Notes: a model not told the origin generated them from the letters alone. A DNA stretch of 64,000 nucleotides from Nemania diffusa (GCA_038501195.1 JBBPUQ010000001.1:1364001-1428000), one strand, 5' to 3'; shown: positions 1 to 12,321, counted from the stretch's first letter. Numbers and translations are program-made.

Positions 1-1108
1 ATAATTTCCCTGTTATTTTAAAGGGGCTTCTCACTTCGCCTTTTTTTTATGTTAAGATGCCCCCATACTATGTACTTGGGTGAATTAGAATGGATAGATG
101 AGTGGGAGGAGAGCTGTGCTGTCACTACCCTAATCTGTCTGCATCTGTGTAACCTTACCCACCCTTTACGGATATTATCCTGCACTGCCTCACGGCCCTT
201 TTTTTTTTTCTCCTATGTTCTCATTCTCGCACATATTTGGTAAAAGTTTTTTGCTCTGGTTGGGCTACTCTTCTACGGCTAGGGATACTCGGTTAGAGAA
301 TCTAAGAATTAATGATGATGATGGAAACTTGAAGTCTAATCTTATTGTACTTGGATTTTTTCCATCTCCATTGTGATAATGGGTCTTTTCTAACTAGTAA
401 CAAAATTCAGTTGGACCTTGTCACACGTGCTCACATACGATTGGGAATAGAAAGACAACTGTTATTTCCATACGAGGCGAAGAGCGAAGGGAGGGGCAAA
501 AATATACGAAGAAGATGGATAGGTGGATTAGCAAATACATTCAGGAATTTGACCATAGTGAACCCGAGAGAGGCGACTTCATTTTATGCTGTACGACCAA
601 CGGTCCGTTTATCGATATTCCCGACGGACGTCAGTGGGTGGAAACGTTCACAGGGAGACAAACTATCACAAATACGATCTACCAAGCTTCTCCTATGACG
701 CCACGCAGGAAATGTAGGATGGGCATTACACCAGGGGCTCCTAAACTCGATGTTGTGTCGAATAGGATATGATTTATTTAGGGGTTGACCTCGAATGCAG
801 GCAACATTATGGAAGTATTTTTATAAACATCGAAACAGAAGATAAGGAATGGACCAAGGTCCAGGTGAACTGCCGATCTACCTCGAGACTCCTCGCATCA
901 ACGCAATATACCCGTCCAATCCAGTTTTCTAACCATGAGATATCGACCGAAACGCGAAAAAGGAACATCGTGAGGGAAGTAACTAACGAGAGCACACCCG
1001 TGCTCAGGACGCCATGAAATACACCCCATGCCATATCTCGCTACATCCCGACACCGCGAATACGAAACCCATTATTTTGTTGTTTATCCAAAAGACACGC
1101 CTCACGCC
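1..1108. other. Intergenic, no gene recognised
   Basis: Only short open frames occur here, the longest with an ATG being about 85 codons at 515-772 (+). None resembles a known family or has a convincing splice partner. Poly-T runs and AT-rich stretches are typical of intergenic DNA in this window. Confidence 0.6.
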
Positions 1109-2088
1109 TCACGCCGCACTACTTACTACGCCCTCCTCAAACGGATTCTCCTCCCGCCGCCCCTCCATGGCGCGCCGGAACGCCCAGTCGCGCGCCTCCA
1201 TGTGCTGCCGCCGCAGGCGCTCGCGCTCGACCTGCATCTTGGCGAAGCGCCGCAGGGACTCGTCGGAGGCCTTCTGCTCCTTCTCGCGCCTGTCTGCCTC
1301 GGCCTTCTCGCGCGCGAGGCGGCGCGCCGCGCGGTCGCGGGCGTAGAAGAATAGTAACGTCGCTATCACGGCGACGATGGCGAGGGCGAGGATGACGGTT
1401 ACGATGACGCCGCTTTGCGAGAGGGCGGTGGTGCGGTAGGCGCAGGTCCCGTCGGCGAAGCAGATGTTTGTGGCGGCGCAGGCTTGGGTTGTTGCTGTGC
1501 TTGTTGTGCAGGGGAGCTTGGTGATCATGTCTTTGGCGAGGGAGGATATGGGGCATATTGTTGTTTTGAAGGTGTGTGCTGTGCTGCATTCTGTTGGTGT
1601 GCTAGGTAATGTGGTTGTTACTGTTGCGGGACTTGTGGATTCTGAGGTTTGGGTGTTTTGAGGTGCTGGTGTTGCGGCTGTTATTTGCAGATCGTTTGTC
1701 AGCCAAGCTGTCTTCGTGTGGTTGATGGTCAGAGGCATGAGGTCCTACCTGGTATTGCTTCTGGACCGCGCCGCCGCAACTCAGGTACTGGACTGCTTGC
1801 ATCGCAATTCTCGAGTATGATCACGGCCTCTGTGGTAGCCTCTGGTATTGTGCAGTCGGCATCTATGAAACATCTCTGCAGATCATCTAGAGTGACGGAA
1901 CTTGGAGACTCTAGGAGGCAGTTTTGCAGTGATAGTCGATCACCGCAAGATGCTGCTTGGGCTAGTATAGGGGCGTTTTGGCGCACACATATCGATCGGT
2001 CTGATATTGCGCACACTATAGGCACTGGGCTCAGGAGAAGGAAGCTGAGCAGTGTAACTGGTAATGCTGAACTTGAAGGTTTATACAT
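1109..2088 (-). CDS. Secreted/membrane-anchored cysteine-rich protein, unknown function
   Basis: Two exons, 2088-1749 and 1677-1109, joined across a 71-bp intron (gtagga...acag, branch ctgac) to give 302 aa. The ATG at 2088 opens a hydrophobic signal peptide (residues about 1-28). A luminal or extracellular part follows with about a dozen cysteines, an RRR site that could be cut by a kexin-like protease, and a Thr/Ser/Pro-rich stretch likely to be O-glycosylated. A single transmembrane helix (VIVTVILALAIVAVIATLL) precedes a strongly basic and acidic cytosolic helix of about 75 residues. This is the layout of a type I surface protein. The cysteine spacing does not clearly fit the eight-cysteine CFEM domain, so no function is assigned. 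The two exons join in frame, which supports the model. Confidence 0.7.
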
Positions 2089-3235
2089 GGCGAATATATC
2101 CTAAATATGTCCTTGGAAGAGAAGCCTGGATGGATATCGTCGTAGGGGGTTTAAAGAGCGGATGGGGTAAATATTAACATGTGTAGTTTTAGAATTAATC
2201 GGCACCCGTTTCTAAGCCTTTGCTCTGGACAATTTTTCTTTCTAAGGAGCGTTGTTGTTCCTTCTAAAATAAGGAGAGGTCTGTCACAAGCGATGTATCA
2301 GTCTCTGGTAGACACCTACCCGGAGGCTTAGATTGCTGGAACACTGGTGAATTAAACAAAGAAATCAGATCAGATCAGATCAGAGAGTCTATCTTGGCAG
2401 AGCATCCTACGATTAATATGTTTTCCTGGAAATCTCTGCTGTTCACCGTACCTACCGTATACCGCGCAGACCCTGGCGCATGGCATATGGCGAGTTAGCC
2501 TCGACGGCCAGCTAGCAGCCCTATCCCCAGCTTAGGCCGGAGAGCTGAGGGAGGCTTGGGTCCTTTGATTATGTAGGTCTACTGTCTGCTATAGCAAACT
2601 CAGCTAGCCGGGATGTGCAGCTGAGGCCCGCTAATGTCTGTCTGCCCAGTTCAGATGAATGAGCTGAGGCTGATTACATATGTCTTTACTTAATTTAGAC
2701 AGCTAGTGAGCCATCTCGTGCAGCTTGGCAGGCTGTAGGGCGAATCTGGTTGACTTTTTGCGCCAAGCAAATTGAAATGATAGGTTACTATGTTTTGGGC
2801 ACATATAGTTGATGCTCACATGCGATATATCGTGCGATCTTATCTTAAGAATCACGGGTAGTTGACACGGATGATTTTGTTACGGAGATTATCTATTGCG
2901 CGCGGATATGTGTTTTCCGGCTGCTCCTCCATGGCAGCAACGGAGAACTGAAGTCCTACATATGCAGTCGTGGATAATCTCGCAAAGTCAGTTTCCTCAG
3001 TTATGGTCTGAAACGCGGTGCTCGATATTGTCGATGATTGGTAGTTATACGTGCTAGATAAATATATCGACCAAGCCCCTGGTTATGGCGAAATTGCATA
3101 GTGAACCGAGACTTTGAGAGCTGCAGTGTAAACCGGGTAGTATGCACGTGTTAGTTATTCATCATACCTTGGGTTTGAAATAGTTGGTACCCTAGTGATG
3201 ATCCACACATGGTGCAGCTCAGCCAGGGCGACGGT

Positions 3236-3820
3236 GGGCCAGGTATACCAATACCGACAAAACTAAAAAAACACCAAAAACACTGAATTTGCCCCACTTT
3301 ATATGGTAGTCTTTAGGTCACTTCGGTAGCAACTAGGTATAAGTAGCAAAAAAAGCTTAACAATAACAGCAGCAACAATAATAACAACAATAATAACAAT
3401 AACAACGATAATAACGATAATAACGATAATAACGATAATAACGATAACAACGATAATAACAATTATTCTTTTTTTTTTTATTAAAAGAAAGCGTTAAAAG
3501 CTAAGTCGCTAGTCCGGTTGCTATAAAAGGGCAAGTGGCCCTGCACTACAGCGAACGCGATCTGACTGCTTGGCGGTCGAAGCGCGACCGCAGGTCGCAT
3601 TTGCAGGTCGTACAGCTACAATATACCAATTATATATTATATATTACATATTACTTAAGTAAATGCTGTTAATACTAGCACCTCATGTGCTAACAGAGGC
3701 CGAAAACGTTTGCTAGGCGATAAAATAGATTGCTGCGTACGCACTTGCAAATCTGAAAACTAAAAACTAAAAACGAAAGTGGGAGAAAATTAGTTTTGTC
3801 GGTATTGGTATACCTGGCCC
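3236..3820. mobile_element. Non-autonomous DNA transposon (MITE-like) with perfect 31-bp terminal inverted repeats
   Basis: Positions 3236-3266 (start gggccaggtataccaatacc) are the exact reverse complement of 3790-3820. The 585-bp element has no open frame that could encode a transposase. Its interior holds a trinucleotide repeat and a GC-richer patch. The heptamer cagggcg lies just outside both ends (3224-3230 and 3827-3833), 5-6 bp from the perfect repeats. It may be the target-site duplication, with the element then slightly longer and its outermost inverted-repeat bases diverged. The superfamily is not decided by what is visible. Confidence 0.8.
3358..3464. repeat. AAC/AAT/GATAAC microsatellite
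   Basis: An uninterrupted run of aacaat, aataac and cgataa units of about 105 bp, lying inside the inverted-repeat element. Confidence 0.9.
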
Positions 3821-4085
3821 TCCCTACAGGGCGTTAGCCACTTACTGTATGAGTATATGTAAACGACTGGGCACATACCTAGTGTGATGAGATATGAGGA
3901 GATCTAGTATAGACTGTCTACATATTTTCCAGTCTAGAGCGAAATTACCACATCAGATGAACAGGTATCTCATTGTAAGAATGCCGCCACAGCTACTGTG
4001 TGGAGAGATATGACTGTACCGATCGCGTTGTGGCGCGCATTACACGTCACGCCGACTGAACCCTTCGGTAGCAAGGGATACCCAT

Positions 4086-4104
4086 CTATCTAGAATCTAG
4101 ATAG
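4086..4104. repeat. Perfect 19-nt palindrome
   Basis: Reads ctatctagaatctagatag, a perfect inverted repeat around a single central base. It could be a protein-binding site or chance in AT-rich DNA. Confidence 0.5.
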
Positions 4105-4767
4105 TGTCCACCATAAAGGCTCGGGAGCATATACATCCCGTCACTCGGAAGTCACCGAATGCCGCTCTCGGTAGACTTCTAAAGAAATTCCGGGGCATTC
4201 ATTCGATTTAGGAGGCAATTAGATAGTAGACCGTCGTTATCGTCAAATGCGGAGTGTTGTTCTGTGATTTGAGACACTAACTACCTCCGTACCTTCAATG
4301 GAATTAAAAGCCATTGATAATTCTGAATCACCGAATATTGCCAGCTGGATTCCTAGCCTTGGAAGAAAGCTGAGAATCGAGAATCTGAGAGTCAATGTTA
4401 CCTGATAAGTGCCTAGCATAGGTACGCGTAAAGTTGTCTACGTACGCTATGCAAACTGCTGCTGTGTTGGTTTCTCGCCTTCCCTCTTGAGGAATATGCC
4501 AAGTGATACAGTAGAACAGGTACGATCTAGATATTAGAGCTGACGTCACTAAGGAAAGTGATTGCCTAAAAATTGCGTCTACACATTGTAGGTAGCTACT
4601 TTAAGTCCTAGTTATATACTTGCGCATTCAACACGAAGAAGTCGTTCTTGTCTCCTTCAAACTTCAATTTGCATCAACATTTCCCACTCCTATACACCTT
4701 TCTATCATAGAAAAATACCTATCGCCTACCATCACAAATCAAATCAGAGAAGCTCATAACATACAAC

Positions 4768-5102
4768 ATGCCTCTCGTTATTCCTGGCATTACTACCAAC
4801 TCTGCGGATGCTACGCAGGAGTGGTCCAACAAGCTGGTTGGCAAGACCGTGTCCGACAGCTCGCACAGCGAAACGGTCAGTGCATACCCCCGATCCGTCC
4901 TGTTTCTTACTCTTTTCCCCCCTCGGAACAGGTCAGCTGATATTTGTGTTTATGCGCCTCGTAGAATTTCTGCAAGAAGGATCTGCCACAGGAATGTCGC
5001 GTAATCCAGCCAGGCATGATGGTCACCAAGGACTTTAAACCCGACCGACTCAACGTCCACGTCAAGGAGGATGGCACTGTCTCGCACGTCCAGCACGGCT
5101 AA
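4768..5102 (+). CDS. Peptidase inhibitor I78 family protein
   Basis: Two exons, 4768-4875 and 4965-5102, with an 89-bp intron (gtcagt...cgtag) and phase-0 junction, encode an 81-aa protein without a signal peptide. After splicing it reads ADATQEWSNKLVGK near residue 13, then FCKKDLPQECRVIQPG and a C-terminal VHVKEDGTVSHVQHG. This is the usual layout of the small fungal I78 inhibitors: an N-terminal helix, the QECRVIxPG segment, the acidic DFKPDRLNV strand and a C-terminal beta hairpin. Family members inhibit serine peptidases and are single-domain, about 70-110 aa. Lack of a leader suggests a cytosolic role, perhaps against the cell's own proteases. The family assignment is by recognition of this pattern; the target enzyme is unknown. 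Confidence 0.85.
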
Positions 5103-5763
5103 TCAATCAGTCCTGTCTCCGTCTCGTTTCACATCTATAAATGAGATGAGAACAGGCTGCTGTCTGTTCCCCCTGATACCATACGATGACACGACCATTA
5201 TGTTGCGGTGGATTGTAGGACTACCAAGGATACCGTCTACGAGCGGGGTTGATAGTGACCCATAGTGGTTGATGGTACCTGTACGATTAATGAAGGAAGT
5301 TGATTTCACATTCACATTCACGACCTTATCTAAACCGCGTCGCACCTCTCACGTCGTATCATACATCTCACGCCGCAGTTTCACACCGTATATCCAATTG
5401 TATGTATCGTGCTTACCTTGTGTCTGACTGACTTACCTATGTATATGCTCTTTGTCCTAGAAGGTGGTAAGATGACGAATGTCCCTTTGACAGCTCGCTA
5501 GCTAGCCATCTCCACAAATGGTTAGTCATGATAAGTTTCCATTTTGCGGGGCTTACCTTCTGCCCCTCAATTTTTAATCTGCCCATTAAATCTACGCTAG
5601 GTAAGTAGATAGGCGCTGGTACACCTAATGCGGGGCAGTACTATTCACCCGCGTCTGCTGGCGGAACTGCCCCTCCAAACTTTCACAAGCTTCTAGAGCA
5701 CCACCATACATACCTACATACTATACTTGTAATTCGTACAACAGTGCGACGAAGCCGGCCAAA
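5103..5763. other. Intergenic region between the I78 inhibitor and TMA20
   Basis: Should contain the inhibitor's 3' UTR and the TMA20 promoter and 5' UTR. No open frame or repeat of note was seen. Confidence 0.6.
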
Positions 5764-6554
5764 ATGTTCAAGAAAGAGTAAGCCAATTTCCATATCCCGA
5801 GTCCCAATCAACCCAGCCATCGCAACCCTTCCAATGTCCCTCCACACAGAAATCCACCCCTCCCAGAACCCCGCCCATCCATCCCACCACCCGTCCCGCG
5901 AAAGCCCTTAAGAAAACCACCGCCGCATCCCGAACTAACCCTTCGCCCCCGATGGCCCCCAGGATCCAGGCGGCGCCCAAGTCGAAGCTCAAGTCGTCGG
6001 TGCAGCGGAACCTCCGGCAGTCGCTGCTGGCAACGTACCCGCTCCTGCACCGCTACATGGACGAGATCCTGCCCAAGAAGGGGTCCCTCGAGGCCATGAA
6101 GCTGCCGGACCGCTGCACGCTGTACGTGCTGGACGGCGAGCCGCTCTTCTTCCAGCAGGACACGGCCACGCTGCTGCCGCACCTGCGCCTCGTGCACCGC
6201 TTCCCCGCCGCCTTCCCCAGCGTGCGCATCGACCGCGGCGCCATCCGCTTCGTGCTCTCCGGCGCCACCCTCATGGCCCCCGGGCTCACGTCCGCTGGTG
6301 GCCGCCTGCCGAGCGGGGTGTTGACGGTGCGGGCGGAGGACGGCGCGGGGGAGGGCTTGGATGAGGAGGATAGGTGGACGAGGGAGCTCGCGAAGGGGGA
6401 GCCGGTTGTTGTGCGCGCCGAGGGCAAGACGGAGGCGTGCGCGGTGGGATTCTTGGTCATGGGCACGAAGGATGTCAAGGATAAGGGGAAGGGACCCGTT
6501 ATTGAGGATGCGCATTACCTCGGCGACGGCCTGTGGCGGCTCGGCACGGATTGA
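5764..6554 (+). CDS. TMA20: Tma20 / MCT-1 homologue, PUA-domain translation factor
   Basis: Spliced from a 14-nt first exon (5764-5777, encoding MFKK plus two bases) and 5963-6554, across a 185-bp intron (gtaagc...ccccag, branch actaac). The 201-aa product starts MFKKEIQAAPKSKLKSSVQR, the start typical of the family, and continues with PKLxxYxDEILPKK-like and DGEPLFFQ segments. The C-terminal PUA domain (about residues 95-185) carries RGAIRFVLSGATLMAPGL. Tma20 (MCTS1 in animals) works with Tma22 (DENR) to recycle 40S subunits after termination and to support reinitiation. It acts in the cytosol on ribosomes. The tiny first exon explains why the long frame seems to lack its start. The length is slightly above the roughly 181 aa of the yeast protein because of an insertion in the PUA region (DGAGEGLDEED). 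Confidence 0.93.
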
Positions 6555-7338
6555 GCCCTGCTCGATGTGTATATCTATCCCTTTCGGCGGGCGTGTGCGA
6601 ATCATAGATGAAGATGGTTAGGGTGGGGAAGGGGTTAGTTTGCGCCCGATATCAGGCTTGGCTCCCTTGCTTGTTGAACATGGATCCCTGGGGAAGTCAT
6701 GTAGGGTGCCTGACAAACAGTAGGGAGAGACGGCGGGAAGACTGAAACTGTGCTTATATCATCGCCTCTCATAATGTGTAATGAGCCAGCACGGGCAGGA
6801 TACATAGTAGAATTGGCGAAGGAGTGTGGCGATGCCGTACTTGTGAATATAACGGAACCTACGGGTGATGATGCGTTAGAAAACATAGGCTTTCTACTTG
6901 TAGACAGAGGTCATAAAATAGCGACTGATGTTTTGCCACATCAATATCTAGTGTTGGGAATACCCTTAACCCTTACCTAGTAGTAAGCTTTAGTGTCATA
7001 CGGATTGTTCATGTCTATGTACTACTAGATGATGTATTTGGAAGACCTGAAGCATTATCTACATTTCAATGTTGTCATATATTATTACACGAAGGATCTC
7101 TACATCGTCTTTTATGTATATCTTGTGATATAATCGCGTATAGTAGGGCGAACTTGATTTTCACTTGTATATATATATATGTTGATCGATTCGCTATGCT
7201 ATTAAATGATCTTAATCACGCTTTTCAGGGGGTGCTAGGATTACCTATTACCGTCTCCTATTACCAGTAGATACCCCCCAAACGAAAGAAAAGAGTACAC
7301 CTTTCCATACCAGTCATATCACCGCTGTATCAACGAGA
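6555..7338. other. Intergenic region, convergent 3' ends
   Basis: Lies between the 3' ends of TMA20 (+) and the ketoreductase (-). Nothing coding was recognised. A short TA dinucleotide run is present near 7171. Confidence 0.6.
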
Positions 7339-8511
7339 TTACGATTCCTTCCTCCGCATGCCACTCGAGCCGTGCTCTCTCCCCCATCGCCTCACCTTAG
7401 TATCCATCTCCCACCTAATGAAGATCATGACCACCATCGTCACCCACCCGAGGACAGTGTTGACAAGCCCAGTCCAGAACCCGCCCCGCACGCTCCCGCC
7501 CATAACACTAGCCATGACGAGCCGGATGATTGTACTCGTAGCCACGAGCTCCTCGCCGCGTTCGAGGGCCGCGATGGCGCGGCGCGCGCACTCCGCGGGC
7601 GGCAGGACCTGGTCACCCTCCTCGAGCGCCTTGGTGAGGTCCGTCTTGACGGCGTTCTCGTCCTCGAGGGACCGCGTGGGCATGGTGGCCGGGAACACGG
7701 TGTGCACGCGCACGCGCGGCAGGTCCGGCCGCGCCGCGGCGTACAGGTTCATCTCCTGCGACAGCGCGTCGCCGAGGGCGCGCACCGCGGCCTTGGACGG
7801 CGCGTACGGCGCGAAGCCCGCGAAGCTGTAGAAGGAGACGAACGAGCCCGTGAAGACGATGTGGCGCGCCGCCGGCTTGTGAGCGGCGGACGCTGCTGCT
7901 GCTGCTCGGCGAGGGGGCGGTGAGGGGGACACGCTGCCGGCAGAGGAGGATCCGGGCAGCCAGGCGTTGAGGATGGCGTGTGCCATGTACACGCTGGAGA
8001 AGTAGTTGCTGTCTATCATGGTCTGGAACTGCGCGAGCGGCGTGTCGACGAACAGCGTCGGGTGCGCGCTGCCGCTGCAGCACCACACGATGTCCGGCGG
8101 GGCGCCGTCGCCGAAGGCGGTGGCCTCGGCGACCACGCGGGCGCACTCCTCTGCCGTCGTCACGTCGGCGCTGATGTAGTGGAAGCGCTGGACGTCGGGT
8201 TTTACGGCGCCTTTCTGGGAGAAATATTAGCCCCTCCGTATTAGTCCAGCATTGGATGGCGATATACGGACGGATATGTACGAAATTCCGTCTTGTAGAT
8301 GACCGATGCCACGCGCGACAATGATCACGTTGGCGCCCTTCTCGGCGAGCTGGCGCGCGGCGTTCAGCCCGAGACCCTTGGAGCCACCGGTGATGAGGAC
8401 TGTCTACGTCTCATGTCAGCGCGCGCTGTTTGGTCTTCCCACGTGGGTTTCGATAGGACTATTTACCCGACCGTCGATAGGAAACTCATTTTTGGAAATG
8501 AGCGCCCCCAT
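7339..8511 (-). CDS. TSC10: 3-ketodihydrosphingosine reductase (short-chain dehydrogenase)
   Basis: Three exons: 8511-8467, 8403-8272 and 8214-7339; introns of 63 bp (gtaaat...cgtag) and 57 bp (gtccgt...cccag). The product has 350 aa. The start MGALISKNEF and the NADPH-binding TVLITGGSKGLG (residues 16-27) match the family, as do RFHYISADV, PDIVWCCSGSAHP and the catalytic YAPSK (Tyr196, Lys200). A C-terminal hydrophobic segment (WVTMVVMIFIRW) anchors the enzyme in the ER membrane. It reduces 3-ketosphinganine to sphinganine, the second step of sphingolipid synthesis. The gtccgt donor is weak but gives the exact spacing seen in homologues between VAR and QRF. An alanine- and proline-rich insertion lies at about residues 148-172. 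Confidence 0.9.
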
Positions 8512-9241
8512 TCTTAATACTTAAGAAGTGGATATCCGAAGCTCAAAGGCCGGGAGACTATCGTGGATATGAAAGTTGCTGCCAGTCAAATTAGTCTCCT
8601 CAGTTTGTTTACATCTGATCGCCACGAGATCAATCGGTGCCGACTCTCAGGTAACCCTGGTCACAGAATTCTAAAATTGGTAGTAAGGTAGCATGCATGT
8701 CTCAACGAGGATTGGGCGTGATCCTGATGGTGCAGAACATAGGGGCGTCCAGTAAAAATAGGCGGTTCGATGGAGCCAAAGTGAAGGAAAGAAAGAAATG
8801 TGTGCCCTTGATATCTCTACCACTGCCAAGTATACCTTTGCGTACCACTGTACCTACACATTCGGCCCATGAGGGTGTACTAGTCCTTACGCCCATTGGA
8901 TGGTAGCCATATATTTTTCGTCGGTTAGTATCTAGGCTTAGCTTTAGCACAGTTATGTTTCTATTAAGGATGGGAAGAGATGCAGCCATTGCTACACAGA
9001 GCCAGCCAATCCCCCCTTGCGAGATAAACGGCAGATAGTAGATATTTATACTCGAATGGTGTGATCTGGAAGCTGAGAGTAGAAATCACGTATATCCATG
9101 CGCCCAAGTCGGATCTCTCTACTCGTTGAGTAGATCTCTATAGAACGGAGTTGCGAGACCTACTTCTCTTTTTTATGGCATCGACTCCCCTAATTCCTTC
9201 TAGAGAATGAGTAGCATGAGCCCAGCCCGTCAGGAATCAAC
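8512..9241. promoter_or_regulatory. Divergent intergenic region
   Basis: Separates the start of the ketoreductase (-) from the start of the rhodopsin-like gene (+), so it should hold both promoters. No specific binding motif is claimed. Confidence 0.5.
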
Positions 9242-10519
9242 ATGGCTCCAGTCCAAGCTCGGCCAAGCGGCGATGACAATGCGACACTCGGTGTCAGGGG
9301 CCTTGTGATCGGACTGGCCGTGGTATCCGTGGCCCTGCGGTTCTACACCCGGATCTTTACGCGCCAGGGCCTTCGGTGGGACGACTGGTTCATCATGGTA
9401 GCCGTCATCGCAACGTTAGTGACAGCAGCATTGCTCTTTTGGGGTGGGTAGAACCGGGAAATACCAAAGACATCGTTATCGTGATCTAACAAGCCGGTAG
9501 GGAATGCGGTCGACCCAGACGGTCTCTGGGTCTCGGAAAATACCGACCCTAACTACGTCTACACAGCCGAAGACGTCTTCTATCTCAAGCTGGCATTCGC
9601 CACCTCGGTCCTTTACTTCACGATCGCCGGCACCACCAAGCTCGGCATCTTGTGCATGTACTACCGAATCTTCCATGTCAGCGACGCCTTCCGATACCAG
9701 CTCTTCGCTTCGGCCGGGCTGGTGGTCGGATGGTGGGTAGGCAACACGGTTGGCACTCTGACGAACTGCATCCCGCTCAAGTGGAGCTGGCTCATCAGTC
9801 TCACGGACCCAAAACACTGCTTAAACTACAATATCTTTTGGATGGCAGCGGGGTCCGTCGATATCCTCCTGGACGTGATCATTCTAGCGCTCCCGATCAG
9901 CGTGTTGGCGAGGTTGCGGTTGTCGTGGAGGCGAAAGCTCACCATTTCGGGCATCTTTCTCCTTGGTGGGTTGTACGTCGTCACTCGGTCCCCTTACTTT
10001 CTTCATCGCTAAACCCCCCTGTTCCCGAAGCTGACAGCGGCTTTTAGTGTCGTAATTACGGGCATTGTCAAGGTTGTCCTCGGCTACCCCCCAGGCAGCC
10101 GCGTGCCGTCATATTCCAACACCGAGCTGTGGACAACCGTGCATGCGGCTATAGCTATCGTCTGTGCGAGCCTGCCCATCCTCAATCCTCTCCTAGATCG
10201 CATCATGAAATCATCTTTCATGGTCAAGATCTCGTCCTCGTTATCGAAGTTTGGGATGACAGATAGCCTTCGGTCATACTCCGTTCTCGGCCACCGCAGG
10301 GAGAGCGGGAGTGGCGATGTGAACTGTAGAGAAGGGACAGAGGACACTGGACCGAAGCCGTTTCCATTGAATTCGAGGAAGAAGAGGATTATTGACCCGG
10401 AAGCTAATCTTCTGGAAACAGCACACACGGTAGATAGCGTGGAATTGGTCGAGCAGCTTGGAACAGAACAGCCAAACCCACGGGGGCCCAGTAATACTGG
10501 TCATAGTCCCGGATCGTGA
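9242..10519 (+). CDS. Fungal rhodopsin-like (PTH11/SAT4-type) integral membrane protein
   Basis: Three exons, 9242-9443, 9501-9972 and 10048-10519, give 381 aa. Introns are 57 bp (gtgggt...gtag, branch tctaac) and 75 bp (gtacgt...tttag). The protein has about seven hydrophobic helices, with family landmarks LRFYTRIFTR and WDDWFIMVA after helix 1, LYFTIAGTTKLGILCMYYRIF, the NCIPLKWSW loop, FWMAAGSVDILLDVIILALP and SGIFLLGGFVVITGIVK. This is the fungal rhodopsin-domain family (PF20684-like), some members of which are called PTH11-like receptors. The cytosolic tail of about 110 residues is polar. No ligand or pathway can be deduced. The first intron donor could be shifted by a few bases, but phase and family alignment favour the one given. 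Confidence 0.85.
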
Positions 10520-12321
10520 CAGGGTCTTAATTGAAGTTACCTAGTTGAAATCATGCCTAAAGTTAAAGATAAGAGAGATTACCTCTATGAGCATGTCATG
10601 TTATTTGCTCACATAGTAGACCGTCGATCATTCTCCCGGCGTACCTACTATCTAAGTGCTTGGCCATATGTTGCCTTGATAAGCATAACAACCATCATGG
10701 CGATAGCTGCCGGTACGTGTCAGCTTACAATTCTCAGGCATGGTAGGGCAATTTGGTGGATCTTGATGTTGTAGAAGGGATGGACATAGCATCCACCGTG
10801 AGGGGCTTTTACTATACACTGTTCCTCGTACCTTCCTATGAGTACCTACATAATAATTTTCTAGGCAAGTGGTGACTCACTACCTATCTAATGATACCAC
10901 GGAATTAAGTAGGAGATAGGACCTTGGCTGCCTAGGTAGATATATAGTAGGTGACTGATAGGAGTCGTTGTCACGCTTGTCCCACCCGTTCACGCTAAGT
11001 TGGACTTTCGGCTTAGATCCTGATTGGTATAGTGCTTTGAGATTTAGTTAAGACATATTGAGGTTTGTTTGCCCTTCTTTTGGGGAAAACCATAATTCCT
11101 GCGTACGTATCCTGTGTTTAGCATGTGTTAGCGAGGGGTCTATACGAAACGGTCCGCTGACGGGACCCCGCGTTCCTTGTTGTAGATCATATTGCCGTAT
11201 ATGCGGGAACACCTTGTCATCAGAATCTATGAAGAGATTAAGTCGGCTTTGTATCTACTATTGTAGCTATCAATTATGTCGTATCTTGGCGTGAAATATT
11301 CCTTTGGTCGCGATAGCGGGTAGGTGCAGGAGCGTAGATAGTAGTTCATGATAGCTACACTGCACCCCTCCATACGACCTTCTTAGTGAAGCACAATCAT
11401 ATCATTTCAACTTCTTTTAATACGTTTTTCGGCGACTAGAGGTCCCCTTCAAATATAGACGGCTTGGCGGTTAGGTAAACCCATCTAATTGATACGCCGA
11501 GTGGCAAATTTCTAGTCGGCTGTCATCGGCCTAACGGCGGTTGCTCAAGGCAAACGGGTTGCTCGTGTGTTGTTGGTGTGACTTTTGACCAGAAGTAGAA
11601 GCATTATATAGAGTTATGATATGTTGTAGATTAATACCGGTCATGCTTCTCGGTTCTTGATATATACAGTACCGAGAGGTCGCTCATGTAAAATGCGGTA
11701 TCGGCATAAAGAATGCATGTGGCCTTATCTACCAACAGCATACCTCACTTACGTAATATTGCGACTAGACCAGGGTACGGATATATAGATAAAAATGTAC
11801 TTATCCCCATACAACGGTTCACAGTCTCGCGGATTCGATATACCTAACAGTCATGTATGCAACCGCTATACTACCTATTTCTTTAAAATATTCGCAAATT
11901 ACAGAATACCTATTTAAATCCAACAATGATTTTGAGTACTTACCCTATCTCAAATACCTAAGTGGGCCAAAACACAGCGACTGACGCCATCACCATTCCT
12001 CTTTAGAACTATGGATGTTGGCCGATGTCGTTACGGTGAAGGGCGCAATCTGCTGCCAATCCGCCCAATCACAAGCCAGCGCTCAACATGAACCTCCGCT
12101 AGGTTGCACGCCGCCAGCAGCCGATGCAGGTCACTCATCCCGGTAGATAGGCCGACCCTGTTAATAATAAATATGAAATCTCGGATCTTGCACCTATCAA
12201 TCTCTTTATTTTATTCGTCTTTCTATATGTCTTCATACGTCCGGTAAGGTTATATATATATACCTATATGTGCAAGTCTCGAACATCCTCATTTACAGTA
12301 AACATCTAGATAACCCCTGAG
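10520..12321. other. Intergenic, no gene recognised
   Basis: AT-rich DNA with many short TACCTA-type words. The open frames (for example 11058-11294, +) are short and resemble nothing known. Confidence 0.6.

Larger units (their letters stand above)
2089..4767. other. Gene-free region with a transposon and low-complexity DNA
   Basis: No coding region is recognised in these 2.7 kb. They hold the 31-bp inverted-repeat element listed separately, its internal microsatellite, an agatc-type short tandem repeat near 2362-2383, and a short perfect palindrome at 4086-4104. Confidence 0.6.

Noticed and set aside
515..772. 85-codon plus-strand frame as a small gene
   Set aside because: It has an ATG but no recognisable domain, splice partners or codon bias distinct from background.
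1109..2088. CFEM-domain protein
   Set aside because: A signal peptide and many cysteines are present, but the eight-cysteine spacing of CFEM is not seen.
5768..6605. Long minus-strand open frame over TMA20
   Set aside because: Arginine/alanine-rich antisense shadow of a GC-rich exon. The plus strand carries the recognised family.
7372..8146. Several open frames in other phases over the ketoreductase gene
   Set aside because: Composition-driven shadows (Arg/Ala-rich) of the GC-rich real exon.
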